DNA of 64,000 nucleotides from JAWSVE01 sp050789445 (GTDB taxonomy: Bacteria > Pseudomonadota > Gammaproteobacteria > Pseudomonadales > Cellvibrionaceae), in the NCBI GenBank assembly GCA_050789445.1, contig JAILXR010000001.1, forward strand, positions 1,364,001-1,428,000, written 5' to 3'. Shown piece after piece: positions 27,523 through 37,266 of this stretch. The translations under genes and the position numbers were made by a program. Positions within the stretch are counted from its first letter, which is position 1. Every line of letters begins with the position of its first letter. The notes under the pieces were generated by a model. The model was given only the letters and a program-made list of their open reading frames with translations, made no database searches and was not told where the DNA came from.

Positions 27523-29379
27523 ATGAATATTTTCGCCTTAAATAAAACTGTTAACCTCCGGCTTAAGAGAAATCATTTTTCCTCTTACTTACCTATTCTC
27601 TTTCTGTTTTTTTTCAGCATGACCACTCCGAATCTCGCTTTCGCGGCCAGCCTTACCACTAAAGTCGATAGAACCGTTATCAGCAAAGATGAATCTTTAC
27701 TGCTAACAGTGCGCTTAAACGAGCAAGTAGGGTATGGCGGCCCTGACTTTGAACTACTCAAACAAGATTTCGACGTGATCAATCAACAACGGAACAATCA
27801 ATTTAGAAGTATCAACGGAAGAACTGAAGGCTGGACAGAATGGAACATAGTCATAACACCTAAAAAAACGGGCAACTTATTAATACCAAGTTTTGAATTT
27901 AAAGATGCCTACAGCGATGCAATCGCAATAACCGTAAACGAATCAAATGTTTCAGATTCAGGGAGTGAACGTAGAGACCTTTTTGCAACAACCGAATTCA
28001 ACAAAACAGAATTATTTGTACAAGAACAACTGTTAGTTACCGTAAAAATACATACGGCTGTGGACTTAAGGGAGATTGCAGCAGCTAATGAGTTTGCGGT
28101 TGAAAATGCTATCGTCGAAAAAGTGTCCGACACTACCTATCGTAAAAATATTGAGCAAAGGCCCTACCGTGTCAATGAAGTTGTTTATGCTGTTTTCCCT
28201 CAAAAAAGTGGTGAGCTAATCATCCCGTCTTTAAGTTGGTTAGCGGTTATTTCAAACCAAAGAAGCAGCTGGGACCGAAGCCCATTTTTTTCTAATGGCA
28301 CCACAAGAAAATTTCGAACAAGTGAAAGAGCTCTAAACGTAAAGGCAAAGCCAGCCAGTTACACAGGTGCCGATTGGCTACCCACACAAAACGTATCCAT
28401 AGAGCAGCATTGGAGCAGCGACCCAGACAGATTTGTTGTGGGCGAACCGATTACTCGGTCAATTACAATTAATGCGAAAGGTTTAACCTCGTCACAATTA
28501 CCCCCTATTCCAGAGCAAAATGTTGACGGTATTAAATTTTACTCCGACCAACCTCAGTTCGATGACATTAAAGAGAGCTCTGGTGTCACAGGATACAGAA
28601 TTGAAAATTTTGCCATCGTCCCATCAAAATCTGGCCCCATTACATTACCTGAAATTAGTGTGACTTGGTGGGATACAATTTCAAATCAACAAAAAACAAC
28701 AACACTTTCTGCACAAACTTTCACAGTGGCACCAGCTGCCTTTAATCCTAATTCTGCCAACGGTCTAGGGGGAAACGTATCTACCAACAGCGCTCCAAAT
28801 AATATGGGCCCCGGTTTTGAATCAGCCATTAATTCTAATTTAGGTTCAAACAATTCAAATTCATTTTTATCTGGAAGCTACTTTTCTAATAAATTTTTTG
28901 TCAGCCTTATCGTTAGTAATCTTATTATTGCAGCCTGCGCTTTGTTTTTCTTCTTTTCGTGGTTACGACTACGTAAGACTGACCGACTAACTGAAAATAG
29001 CTACGGCACTCAAGACGACGAGCACTCGACAAAAAACCTCAATAAAATTTTTAATCATTTTAGACATGCCTGTAATGATAATCAGGCAGCGAAAGCCCGT
29101 GATTATTTATCTCAGTGGGCACAACATTATTGGCAATTATCTCAACCTGCGTCATTATCTGACATCTCAAATCGATGTGGCTCAGCCGACGTTACAAAAT
29201 CACTGGAACAGCTTGATAAAATACTTTATGGTAATGAAACTAGTGCCACATGGTCTGGCAAAGCATTATGGAATGCGATGGTCTCCTTTAAGCAGGCAGA
29301 CAGAAAAAATCACCAAGCGTTTTTGAAATTTGCCAACAAAAAAAAATCAAAAGAAGAGTTAACAGCACTTTATCCTTAA
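27523..29379 (+). CDS. batD: BatD-type protein
   Basis: This 618-residue protein has a signal peptide-like N-terminus (hydrophobic core about 24-40, ending near AFAA), long periplasmic beta-rich repeats that match the BatD (oxygen-tolerance) family, a membrane helix near 467-487 (SLIVSNLIIAACALFFFFSW) and a small cytoplasmic helical tail. It is the last gene of the moxR operon, 71 bases after the fused batB. BatD proteins are large surface-like proteins of unknown biochemical role. The start ATG at 27523 is followed by about 17 charged residues before the core, a little long but acceptable. Confidence 0.85.
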   Translation: MNIFALNKTVNLRLKRNHFSSYLPILFLFFFSMTTPNLAFAASLTTKVDRTVISKDESLLLTVRLNEQVGYGGPDFELLKQDFDVINQQRNNQFRSINGRTEGWTEWNIVITPKKTGNLLIPSFEFKDAYSDAIAITVNESNVSDSGSERRDLFATTEFNKTELFVQEQLLVTVKIHTAVDLREIAAANEFAVENAIVEKVSDTTYRKNIEQRPYRVNEVVYAVFPQKSGELIIPSLSWLAVISNQRSSWDRSPFFSNGTTRKFRTSERALNVKAKPASYTGADWLPTQNVSIEQHWSSDPDRFVVGEPITRSITINAKGLTSSQLPPIPEQNVDGIKFYSDQPQFDDIKESSGVTGYRIENFAIVPSKSGPITLPEISVTWWDTISNQQKTTTLSAQTFTVAPAAFNPNSANGLGGNVSTNSAPNNMGPGFESAINSNLGSNNSNSFLSGSYFSNKFFVSLIVSNLIIAACALFFFFSWLRLRKTDRLTENSYGTQDDEHSTKNLNKIFNHFRHACNDNQAAKARDYLSQWAQHYWQLSQPASLSDISNRCGSADVTKSLEQLDKILYGNETSATWSGKALWNAMVSFKQADRKNHQAFLKFANKKKSKEELTALYP

Positions 29380-29518
29380 TCTTAAATCCGTTAATTGGCT
29401 GGCAGCTATCTTCGAACTTAACAGACGTATTTTGCGTGTTATGTTTTTCAAGCAAAATTGACTTATAACCTACTTGTTAGTCGTTGCAGATTAACAACCG
29501 AGCTAGCAGAGAAAAACA

Positions 29519-31210
29519 TTGACTACCATATTTATAAACATTTCATCTCGTCAATACTTCCGCCTGCGATTTCGTAGTTTTTTCTCCTCACGCTCTTTTT
29601 TAAAAATTTCTTGTTTCACCATCCTACTCTCTTCTTTGTTTTCCATCCCTTCTCTCTCTGCTCCTCCTTCCGACGTAAAACTTGCTAAAGAGCAAGTGTT
29701 TCACCGAGGCAATGGAACCGAACCACACAGTCTAGATCCGCATATCGCAGAAGGTGTTCCCTCTTCACATATTCATCGTGATTTGTATCAAGGCTTAATT
29801 AGTGAAACACCTAGCGGAGAATTAATGCCAGGAGTCGCAAGTTCTTGGGATATTAGTGATGACGGCAAAGAATACATATTTCATATCAGACCCACAGCAA
29901 AATGGTCCAATGGCGATCCCGTTACCGCCGACGATTTTGTTTTCAGTTGGCGGCGAGTTGTTGACCCAATAACTGCATCTAATTATTCTCAAATGTTGGC
30001 GCCCATTGTTAACGCCGGTAAAATTATCAGTGGGGATCTACCCATTACCGAACTCGGCGTAAATGCACTTAATGAAAAAACCCTGCGCGTCAAACTTCAC
30101 AGCCCTACTCCTTTTTTCCTTGGTCTTCTCGCTCACGCAACAGCCTATCCCATTCACCCCGGTAGCTTTAAAAAACATGGTGGCAAACATACACGCCCTG
30201 GGAACTTAGTGTCTAATGGTGCATATATGTTAGACGAGTGGGAAATACAATCTCACGTTAAGCTCGTCAGAAATAAACAGTATTGGGACAATGAAAATAC
30301 CATTATCGATAGCGTCTACTTTTATCCTACTGAAGATTTAAACGGCGAAGTATTGCGTTACAGAGCCGGTGAACTTGATTTCACTTACCAATTACCCGTC
30401 AGCCAAATCGATCGCTTAAAAGAAACGCTCCCTGATGAATTACACATCGTTCCCTATTTAGGTATTTATTATTATGGTCTGAATCTTACCCAACCCCCTT
30501 TTAAAGATTCTCCCGTTGAATTACGACAAGCCCTTTCTATGGCTATTGATCGTGAAATACTCACTGACAAAGTATTAAAAGATGGTTCATTACCGGCTTA
30601 TGGTTGGGTCCCTCCCGGGACACTGAATTATGAATCGAAAGAATACCCTTGGGGGAAACTCTCTCAAGAAGATCGGCGAGCAAAAGCAAAAGAACTTTAT
30701 AAAAAAGCAGGTTACTCAGAAAAAAATCCTTTCCGCGTTGAAATTCGTTACAACACCCATCAAAACCACAAAAAAGTCGCTCTGGCCATTGCCGCTATGT
30801 GGAAAAAAAATCTTGGTGTTCTCACCACAATTATTAACCAAGAATGGAAAGTATATTTGGATGTACGCCAACAACAACGCGTGACCCAAGCATTCAGAGC
30901 TGGGTGGATTGGCGATTACAACGATGCTTTTAGCTTCATTGAAATGGGCTTGTCTTACAACGAAATGAATAACACGGGTTATGGAGATCCAAAATTTGAT
31001 CGATTAGTCTCACAATCTATTCAAGCCAAAACCCCTGAAGAGCGCACCTCATTTTTGCAACAAGCCGAAACGCTCATGCTTAACGACTTCCCTTATATCC
31101 CAATTTATTACTACACCACCAAGCGTTTAGTAAAACCTTATGTTGGAGGCTATACCAACAACATTATGGACCACCTATATTCAAAAGATTTTTACATACT
31201 AGAACATTAA
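29519..31210 (+). CDS. oppA: Oligopeptide ABC transporter, periplasmic binding protein
   Basis: This 563-residue protein belongs to solute-binding family 5. Typical signatures are FHRGNGTEPHSLDPHIAEG, GLISETPSGELMPGVASSW, KWSNGDPVTADDFVFSWRR and the late YYYTTKRLVKPYVGGY. The start is a TTG (29519), since no in-frame ATG occurs before residue 150. An Arg-rich N-region (about 11-30) precedes the hydrophobic core ending near LSA, so this is a secreted periplasmic protein without a lipobox. It captures oligopeptides and delivers them to OppBC. It leads an oppABCDF operon, 28 bases before oppB. The close relative MppA binds murein peptides and cannot be excluded from sequence alone. Confidence 0.94.
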   Translation: MTTIFINISSRQYFRLRFRSFFSSRSFLKISCFTILLSSLFSIPSLSAPPSDVKLAKEQVFHRGNGTEPHSLDPHIAEGVPSSHIHRDLYQGLISETPSGELMPGVASSWDISDDGKEYIFHIRPTAKWSNGDPVTADDFVFSWRRVVDPITASNYSQMLAPIVNAGKIISGDLPITELGVNALNEKTLRVKLHSPTPFFLGLLAHATAYPIHPGSFKKHGGKHTRPGNLVSNGAYMLDEWEIQSHVKLVRNKQYWDNENTIIDSVYFYPTEDLNGEVLRYRAGELDFTYQLPVSQIDRLKETLPDELHIVPYLGIYYYGLNLTQPPFKDSPVELRQALSMAIDREILTDKVLKDGSLPAYGWVPPGTLNYESKEYPWGKLSQEDRRAKAKELYKKAGYSEKNPFRVEIRYNTHQNHKKVALAIAAMWKKNLGVLTTIINQEWKVYLDVRQQQRVTQAFRAGWIGDYNDAFSFIEMGLSYNEMNNTGYGDPKFDRLVSQSIQAKTPEERTSFLQQAETLMLNDFPYIPIYYYTTKRLVKPYVGGYTNNIMDHLYSKDFYILEH

Positions 31211-31238
31211 AAAAAACACCAGAAAAAAGCTGAACCCT

Positions 31239-32162
31239 ATGTGGAATTATATTTTTAAACGTTTGCTTATCGCCATACCAACATTATTGGTGATCATTTC
31301 TCTCGCTTTTTTTATGATCCGTGCTGCACCCGGCGGTCCTTTTGATACAGATAGAGCCTTACCTCCTCAAGTTGAAGCAAACTTAAATGCAAAATATCAT
31401 CTGGATGAGCCACTAATAAAACAATACGGCCGCTATCTTTGGGATGTATTACGCGGTGATTTTGGCCCTTCTTTTCAATACCGAGATTTTACGGTTAATG
31501 AATTGATCGCCAGCGGTTTTCCTGTCTCTCTTCGCATCGGCTTATCGGCAATATTAATCGCCTTATTCATTGGTGGAACCCTTGGTATTATTGCTGCGTT
31601 AAAACAAAACTCATTGGTTGATCATGGCGTGATGACATTAGCCATGACAGGAATTTCAGTTCCAAACTTTGTGGTCGCCCCTCTCTTAATTCTTGGCGTA
31701 GCCGTGCATTTAAAATGGCTACCCGCTGGCGGATGGGACAATGGTAATTTTGCCAATACAATTTTACCGACAATTTCTCTCGCGCTATTACAAGTCGCAT
31801 TTATTGCGCGAATTACTCGCGCATCAATGATTGAAGTTTTACGCAGTAATTATATCCGCACCGCACGAGCAAAAGGATTATCGAGCTGGAAGGTGATTAC
31901 TCGCCACGCATTAAAACCAGCTTTACTTCCCGTTGTTTCCTATTTAGGACCTGCCGCTGCTGGTGTGATTACTGGTTCCGTGGTGATAGAACAAATCTAC
32001 GGCATTCCCGGATTAGGCCGATACTTTGTGCAAGGTGCTTTAAATCGTGATTACACATTAGTCATGGGCGTTGTCATTTTTTACGGCGTATTAATTATTG
32101 CATTTAATCTAATTGTGGATGTGCTGTATGCACTACTTGATCCTAAGGTGCGATACTCATGA
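31239..32162 (+). CDS. oppB: Oligopeptide ABC transporter permease OppB
   Basis: This 307-residue inner-membrane permease has six predicted helices. The N-terminus (FKRLLIAIPTLLVIISLAFF) and RAAPGGPFD are typical of OppB. The cytoplasmic coupling helix carries the EAA-type loop (IRTARAKGLSSWKVITRHAL), which contacts the ATPase subunits. Length equals E. coli OppB (306). Its stop overlaps the oppC start by 4 bases (ATGA), so translation is coupled. Confidence 0.95.
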   Translation: MWNYIFKRLLIAIPTLLVIISLAFFMIRAAPGGPFDTDRALPPQVEANLNAKYHLDEPLIKQYGRYLWDVLRGDFGPSFQYRDFTVNELIASGFPVSLRIGLSAILIALFIGGTLGIIAALKQNSLVDHGVMTLAMTGISVPNFVVAPLLILGVAVHLKWLPAGGWDNGNFANTILPTISLALLQVAFIARITRASMIEVLRSNYIRTARAKGLSSWKVITRHALKPALLPVVSYLGPAAAGVITGSVVIEQIYGIPGLGRYFVQGALNRDYTLVMGVVIFYGVLIIAFNLIVDVLYALLDPKVRYS

Positions 32163-33064
32163 GCGACATCCAACTAACAGACAATCAACTTACGAATCAG
32201 CCACCCAAAGAGCTTCAAGGGCGAAGCCTTTGGGCCGATGCCAAAAACAGACTTTTTCATAATCATGCCGCTGTTGCCTCGTTAATTATCCTCGGCATCA
32301 TTATTGTTTTAGTGTTAATTGCTCCTTTATTAAGTCCCTACGCTTTTGATGATCCCGACTGGGATCATATTCAACAACCACCATCGTTAAGTACCAACCA
32401 TTATTTTGGTACAGACGGCATTGGTCGAGATCTTTTTGTACGAACACTTTATGGCGGACGCATTTCTTTAATGGTGGGAATTGTTGCCACTATTGTGAGT
32501 TTGTTAATTGGTGTTACCTACGGCGCAACAGCCGGCTTTATGGGTGGCAAAGTAGATAACTTCATGATGCGAATTGTTGACGTCATGTACACCATCCCTT
32601 TTATGTTTTTTGTGATCTTATTGATGGTTGTGTTTGGTCGGCATTTAATTTTAATTTTCGTGGCGATTGGAGCCATTAATTGGCTCGACATGGCCCGAAT
32701 AGTCCGCGGGCAAACGTTAAGTATGCGAAAAAAAGAATTTATCGAAGCAGCGGAAGCGAGCGGCGTCAGCAATTTTCAAATCATTCGCAGACACATCATT
32801 CCTAATTTACTCGGTGTGGTTATTGTTTATATCACCTTAACCATTCCGCAAGTGATTTTAATCGAATCCTTTTTAAGCTTTCTTGGTCTTGGCGTTCAAG
32901 AACCGCTGACTAGCTGGGGCGCTCTTGTGAATCAAGGTGCAGAAGATATGGAAGTTTCTTGGTGGTCGTTAGTTTTTCCAGCCACTTTTTTAGCCGTGAC
33001 TTTATTTTGTTTTAATTTTATTGGCGACGGTTTACGTGATGCGCTCGACCCTAAAGATAGATAG
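32159..33064 (+). CDS. oppC: Oligopeptide ABC transporter permease OppC
   Basis: This 301-residue permease has the OppC pattern: an N-terminal cytoplasmic lead (about 1-35) and one helix, then FGTDGIGRDLFVRTLYGGR before the permease core, an EAA-type loop (KKEFIEAAEASGVSNFQ) and SFLGLGVQEPLTSWG near the end. It forms the channel with OppB. The overlap with oppB and the 65-base gap to oppD fit a single operon. Confidence 0.95.
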   Translation: MSDIQLTDNQLTNQPPKELQGRSLWADAKNRLFHNHAAVASLIILGIIIVLVLIAPLLSPYAFDDPDWDHIQQPPSLSTNHYFGTDGIGRDLFVRTLYGGRISLMVGIVATIVSLLIGVTYGATAGFMGGKVDNFMMRIVDVMYTIPFMFFVILLMVVFGRHLILIFVAIGAINWLDMARIVRGQTLSMRKKEFIEAAEASGVSNFQIIRRHIIPNLLGVVIVYITLTIPQVILIESFLSFLGLGVQEPLTSWGALVNQGAEDMEVSWWSLVFPATFLAVTLFCFNFIGDGLRDALDPKDR

Positions 33065-33129
33065 AAACAGCTCCTTAAAAAAGATGGCTAAAATATACAA
33101 ATAAGACGATTTTAAATAGAGATTAACTT

Positions 33130-34095
33130 GTGGCTTTACTCGACGTTAAACATTTAAACGTTACCTTCTCCACTCTTGATGGTGACGTTGGCGCAGTAAC
33201 CGATTTAAACTTTTCCATTGAACCAGGAAAAACACTCGGCATTGTTGGCGAATCAGGTTCAGGTAAAACGCAATCCGTATTAAGCATGATGGGCCTTCTT
33301 GCCGATAATGCGACTGTGACCGGCTCAATCGATTTCAACGGTCAAAATTTATTGACCTTAAAAACAGCGACACTCAATAAAATTCGCGGAAAACAAATCG
33401 CGATGATATTTCAAGATCCAATGACTTCGCTTAATCCGTACATGCGTATTTCTTCACAAATGGCCGAAGTGCTTACTCTACACGAAGGATTAAGTAAAAA
33501 AGACGCTAAAAAACGAGCGCTAGACATGCTCGACTTAGTCAAAATCCCTGACGCGAAAAACCGATTAGAAAGATATCCTCATGAGTTTTCCGGCGGGATG
33601 CGACAACGCGTAGCTATCGCGATGGCATTACTCTGCAAACCACAATTATTAATTGCCGATGAACCAACAACAGCGCTCGATGTAACTGTGCAAGCGCAAA
33701 TTCTGCAGCTTTTTAACGAGATCAAAGAAGAGTTCAATTCCAGTATTATTATGATTACTCATGATCTTGGCGTTGTGGCGAGTGTTTGTGATGAAGTGTT
33801 AGTGATGTATGCTGGAGAAGCGATGGAACATGGGAGTCTCGATGATATTTTTTATCGTCCCCATCACCCTTATACAAAAGGGTTATTGCACTCAGTTCCT
33901 AGACCCGACCAATCTCACGACGAACCCTTATATAGTATTCCAGGAAACCCTCCGAACTTAGTCAACAAAAAGCCCGGCTGTCCCTTTGCAGAGCGCTGCG
34001 AGTATGTTCAGACGATATGCAACGAATCATCGCCTCCTCTTGTTCAAGTTGCCTCAGGGCATCTTAAGGCATGTCACCGGGAGGACATTGCATGA
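33130..34095 (+). CDS. oppD: Oligopeptide ABC transporter ATPase OppD
   Basis: This 321-residue ATP-binding subunit has Walker A GESGSGKT, ABC signature FSGGMRQRV, Walker B LLIADEPTTALD and the switch His in MITHDLG. The C-terminal extension contains the cysteine-rich cluster typical of peptide transporters (PGCPFAERCEYVQTIC), which binds an iron-sulfur cluster in related proteins. The start is GTG at 33130 and gives the family N-terminus MALLDVKHL. The gene overlaps oppF by 4 bases. ATP hydrolysis by the OppD-OppF pair powers import. Confidence 0.95.
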   Translation: MALLDVKHLNVTFSTLDGDVGAVTDLNFSIEPGKTLGIVGESGSGKTQSVLSMMGLLADNATVTGSIDFNGQNLLTLKTATLNKIRGKQIAMIFQDPMTSLNPYMRISSQMAEVLTLHEGLSKKDAKKRALDMLDLVKIPDAKNRLERYPHEFSGGMRQRVAIAMALLCKPQLLIADEPTTALDVTVQAQILQLFNEIKEEFNSSIIMITHDLGVVASVCDEVLVMYAGEAMEHGSLDDIFYRPHHPYTKGLLHSVPRPDQSHDEPLYSIPGNPPNLVNKKPGCPFAERCEYVQTICNESSPPLVQVASGHLKACHREDIA

Positions 34096-35123
34096 AGACT
34101 GGAACTAATTCAAAAAACAATCAAAATATGATGAGCAGTAACCAACCTCTACTAAAAGTCTCTGATTTGAAAGTGCATTTTAAAATTCAGGATCAGAGCA
34201 AGATATTTTCCAGCAAACAAACGCTTAAAGCTGTCGATGGCATTAGCTTTGAATTAAATGCCGGAGAAACCTTAGGTGTTGTTGGTGAAAGCGGTTGCGG
34301 GAAATCAACGCTTGCTCGAGGAATACTTCAGTTAATCAAACCGACAGCTGGGGATGTTTTTCTCAGCGGCAAATCGGTTGCTGGCTTAAGTAAATCTGAA
34401 TTGCGTGACGAACGTAAGAACATGCAAGTTATTTTTCAAGATCCGTTAGCGGCATTAAATCCCCGGATGACCTTATTTCAAATCATTTCTGAGCCTTTAA
34501 CCGTTTATGAAAAAAGTTTACCCAAAGCTGAAATGAAAGAACGCGTATACAGCATTATGGAAAAAGTAGGCTTAGCGAAAAATCTTATCAACCGCTACCC
34601 TCACGAATTTTCCGGAGGCCAATGCCAGCGTATAGGTATTGCACGAGCGTTAATTTTAAAACCTAAACTCATTATTTGTGATGAGCCTGTCAGTGCTCTC
34701 GACGTTTCTATTAGGGCTCAGATTGTAAATCTATTAATGGATTTACAAAAAGAAATGAATCTAGCACTAATTTTTATCGCTCATGATTTACATATTGTCC
34801 GGCATATCAGTCATAAAATTATGGTGATGTATTTGGGTAAAGCTGTAGAAGTTGGATTAAGCGATGATGTTTACAACAATCCAATGCATCCCTACACAAA
34901 AGCATTAATCAGTGCTGTTCCAAAACCTGATCCAAAATCAAATAATTTAAAAAACAAACAGTTTCTAGATGGCGATCTCCCCTCCCCTTTAAGTCCTCCC
35001 AGCGGATGCAGTTTTAGAACACGCTGCCCCATAGTGACTGACAAATGCGTATCAACTACACCTGCCCTATTAGAAAGAAAAACAGAATCTGCCGATCGCT
35101 GTATCGCCTGTCATGAAGTTTAA
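34092..35123 (+). CDS. oppF: Oligopeptide ABC transporter ATPase OppF
   Basis: This second ATP-binding subunit of 343 residues has Walker A GESGCGKS, the ABC signature FSGGQCQRIG, Walker B LIICDEPVSALD and a C-terminal cluster CSFRTRCPIVTDKC. The start is ATG 34092, which overlaps the oppD stop as ATGA and sits 5 bases after a very good binding site (GGGAGGAC, 34079-34086). A start at 34071 would overlap that site. The first 15 residues are Asn/Ser-rich and non-conserved. It is the last gene of oppABCDF and converges with the lipoprotein gene 12 bases away. Confidence 0.95.
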   Translation: MKTGTNSKNNQNMMSSNQPLLKVSDLKVHFKIQDQSKIFSSKQTLKAVDGISFELNAGETLGVVGESGCGKSTLARGILQLIKPTAGDVFLSGKSVAGLSKSELRDERKNMQVIFQDPLAALNPRMTLFQIISEPLTVYEKSLPKAEMKERVYSIMEKVGLAKNLINRYPHEFSGGQCQRIGIARALILKPKLIICDEPVSALDVSIRAQIVNLLMDLQKEMNLALIFIAHDLHIVRHISHKIMVMYLGKAVEVGLSDDVYNNPMHPYTKALISAVPKPDPKSNNLKNKQFLDGDLPSPLSPPSGCSFRTRCPIVTDKCVSTTPALLERKTESADRCIACHEV

Positions 35124-35135
35124 AAAATTAGCGTA

Positions 35136-37001
35136 TTACAAAACCTTTTGTGACATATAATCAAAAAAAGCATCCGAGTTATAAGGCCGATTTAAAAAAT
35201 CATTCACCGCATCTTCTGCAGTGCTTGAAGCTCCCGGCAATACAATTTTACTCATAAAACGCTTAACCATTACTTCATCTAATTCGTCCCACTGATTGAT
35301 GACCGTCATTAAATCAGCAGCTATCATCCTCGACCAAAGCGCTTCATAGCAATAAGAGTGGCATTCAAGCATCCTATGAACGATTTCATTATTTTCTTCC
35401 GGTGTAGTATTCAAGGAGTAAACTTCGAGAAAATTTTTCAGCGAGCCATTTAATACTTCTAATTTTTTAGATGAAGACATGTTTGTCGGCAACTCTAAAA
35501 ACACCATCCTTAACCTGACTATAATTAACTCTTTCTGAATATCATAAAATGATAGCTGACTGGATATTTTCTTATAATCATTTAAATACTTTTTACTAGC
35601 GCCGAACAATATTTTTCGAAGTAATTTAGGCCGAGAAAACCACGCCTGAAGAACATAGCCAGAGACTCGATCAAAGTCCCTTTCAACCGCCATACCTGAA
35701 TTTAACTGCCATATTTGTTCATTGGCTGAAAGATGGGACATATATTGCCCCATCATAAGAATTAAATCTTCCGCCGCTTTTGCAGGAATCAGTTGCTTTT
35801 CAGAAAATTCATTTTTATTTTCAACTAGCAAAACTATCGAAGCTTCTGGCAATTGCTCATCTATATTCATGCCTAAAGCAATTTCGCTTGAAAATTCATT
35901 AACTTTTATACCACTTTTGATAGGGTGAAAATCATTATTAGTGTCAACCAAAGAGCCATCGACGATATTGATTCCTAACAGACCAATTTTTTTCCCATCC
36001 TTTAAAACATCATAATATTCAGCTGTGAAACTCACTTGTTGATTCAGTTCTTTTTTAGATGGGAAAAATTCCACTTTGAATAAAGTAGTTACTGCTTCAA
36101 AAACACCTTGTCTAAAATCAGGATAAATTAGCCTAGCCTTACCTGAATGATTAAGAGCTCCGGAATCAGTCTTGCTCGACACATCCCTATTGGTGTAGTT
36201 GCCAAGCGAAACATTCATTTTGTTTTCGACCGCTTCTATAAAGCTCAATACTACAGCTTTATCTATCGCCATTGATTGCTCTAACATCATCATCGATAAA
36301 TTTGGATAACCCAATATTTTTGCCAATTTTATTTTTTCATTCCTCATATTTTCAGCATGGGCCAAACAAGAAGTCATTGAATTGTCGTATGAACAGTTGC
36401 TAAGCTTGTTTTTACTTTCGGCTATAGTGTGTTGATACGTTAAAATTTTTGCTTTATCTTCGCTGGATCTATTCGCGCCATACCCACGGAACAATGATAA
36501 GAGCTTGTTATAGAAATGTTGTGTCGTAACTGGCGATTCAGATAGGTCTAATTGGCTAATCTGACTGTAAATTTTGGAATCAGAAAATAGAGACTGCTGC
36601 CTCTGCACAATTAAGTTTTTACAGCTTAATGCCGCAGCTTTCATTAGACCTTCATTTTCTGAAGCATCGGTATAAAGCAAGCTCTTTAGTTTAGAATCAT
36701 TAAGCGCATTATTTATCTGAATAAGTATTGAATTCACCACTCTCAGTTTAAACTCAACCCTTTCACTGTTCGAATCAAAATCTGGCTGTATGTTTTCCGC
36801 CTCTTTTTTTAACTGCTTTAACAATTCATCAATACTACTGAGACTATCCTGACACTTATTTTCATAAATCAATAAATCACTTTCTTTTCTTTGGCAGCCT
36901 TGAAGAAGAGCTATAAAACCTAGCGATAGCACTGCAAAGAAAAAATAACTTTTAAACGCTTGCACGCAACGATGTATTTTTTTATGACTAAAAAATATCA
37001 C
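35136..37001 (-). CDS. Lipoprotein related to M3 metallopeptidases, lacking the zinc motif
   Basis: This 621-residue protein starts with a hydrophobic signal and a lipobox L-Q-G-C36, so it is probably a lipoprotein; Gln after the Cys would favour the outer membrane. The body follows the M3 (oligopeptidase A/Dcp) order: RNEKIKLAKILGYPN near 220-235, a FEAV and ILGIN-type barrel region, SGMAVERDFDRVSGYVLQAW near 434-455 (M3: DFVE-PSQ-E-W) and IVLPGASSTAEDAVNDFLNR near 580-600. Where M3 enzymes have HEFGH, this protein reads MMGQYMSH (416-423), and no HExxH occurs anywhere. It should not bind catalytic zinc. Start is GTG 37001. It converges with oppF, so a peptide-binding role is tempting but unproven. 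Confidence 0.75.
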   Translation of the reverse strand: MIFFSHKKIHRCVQAFKSYFFFAVLSLGFIALLQGCQRKESDLLIYENKCQDSLSSIDELLKQLKKEAENIQPDFDSNSERVEFKLRVVNSILIQINNALNDSKLKSLLYTDASENEGLMKAAALSCKNLIVQRQQSLFSDSKIYSQISQLDLSESPVTTQHFYNKLLSLFRGYGANRSSEDKAKILTYQHTIAESKNKLSNCSYDNSMTSCLAHAENMRNEKIKLAKILGYPNLSMMMLEQSMAIDKAVVLSFIEAVENKMNVSLGNYTNRDVSSKTDSGALNHSGKARLIYPDFRQGVFEAVTTLFKVEFFPSKKELNQQVSFTAEYYDVLKDGKKIGLLGINIVDGSLVDTNNDFHPIKSGIKVNEFSSEIALGMNIDEQLPEASIVLLVENKNEFSEKQLIPAKAAEDLILMMGQYMSHLSANEQIWQLNSGMAVERDFDRVSGYVLQAWFSRPKLLRKILFGASKKYLNDYKKISSQLSFYDIQKELIIVRLRMVFLELPTNMSSSKKLEVLNGSLKNFLEVYSLNTTPEENNEIVHRMLECHSYCYEALWSRMIAADLMTVINQWDELDEVMVKRFMSKIVLPGASSTAEDAVNDFLNRPYNSDAFFDYMSQKVL

Positions 37002-37266
37002 GATAATTCTCTTATCATATATACCGTCAAAAATTTGACGCTGTTATTCTATTATTTTTTTGCCAAAAACAAAAATATGGTAATTTCAGATAAAAATCAC
37101 GGAAAGATATCCGTTCTTTGCCTACTCTTTAATTAGGGAAATCTCTAAAAACTCATAGCTGAAATTATTGTTACCCTACCACCATACCTGTGATTAACAT
37201 TAGCGCTGCTTATCACTGGAAAACGTAGAACATTAATACAAGCCAAAACTGAAAAGAACAAGGGTT
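37002..37266. other. Divergent control region
   Basis: These 265 bases separate the lipoprotein gene (minus) from the CheC-like gene (plus). No gene or clear promoter was recognised. AAGGG at 37260-37264 lies just before the CheC-like ATG and is rather close to it. Confidence 0.4.
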
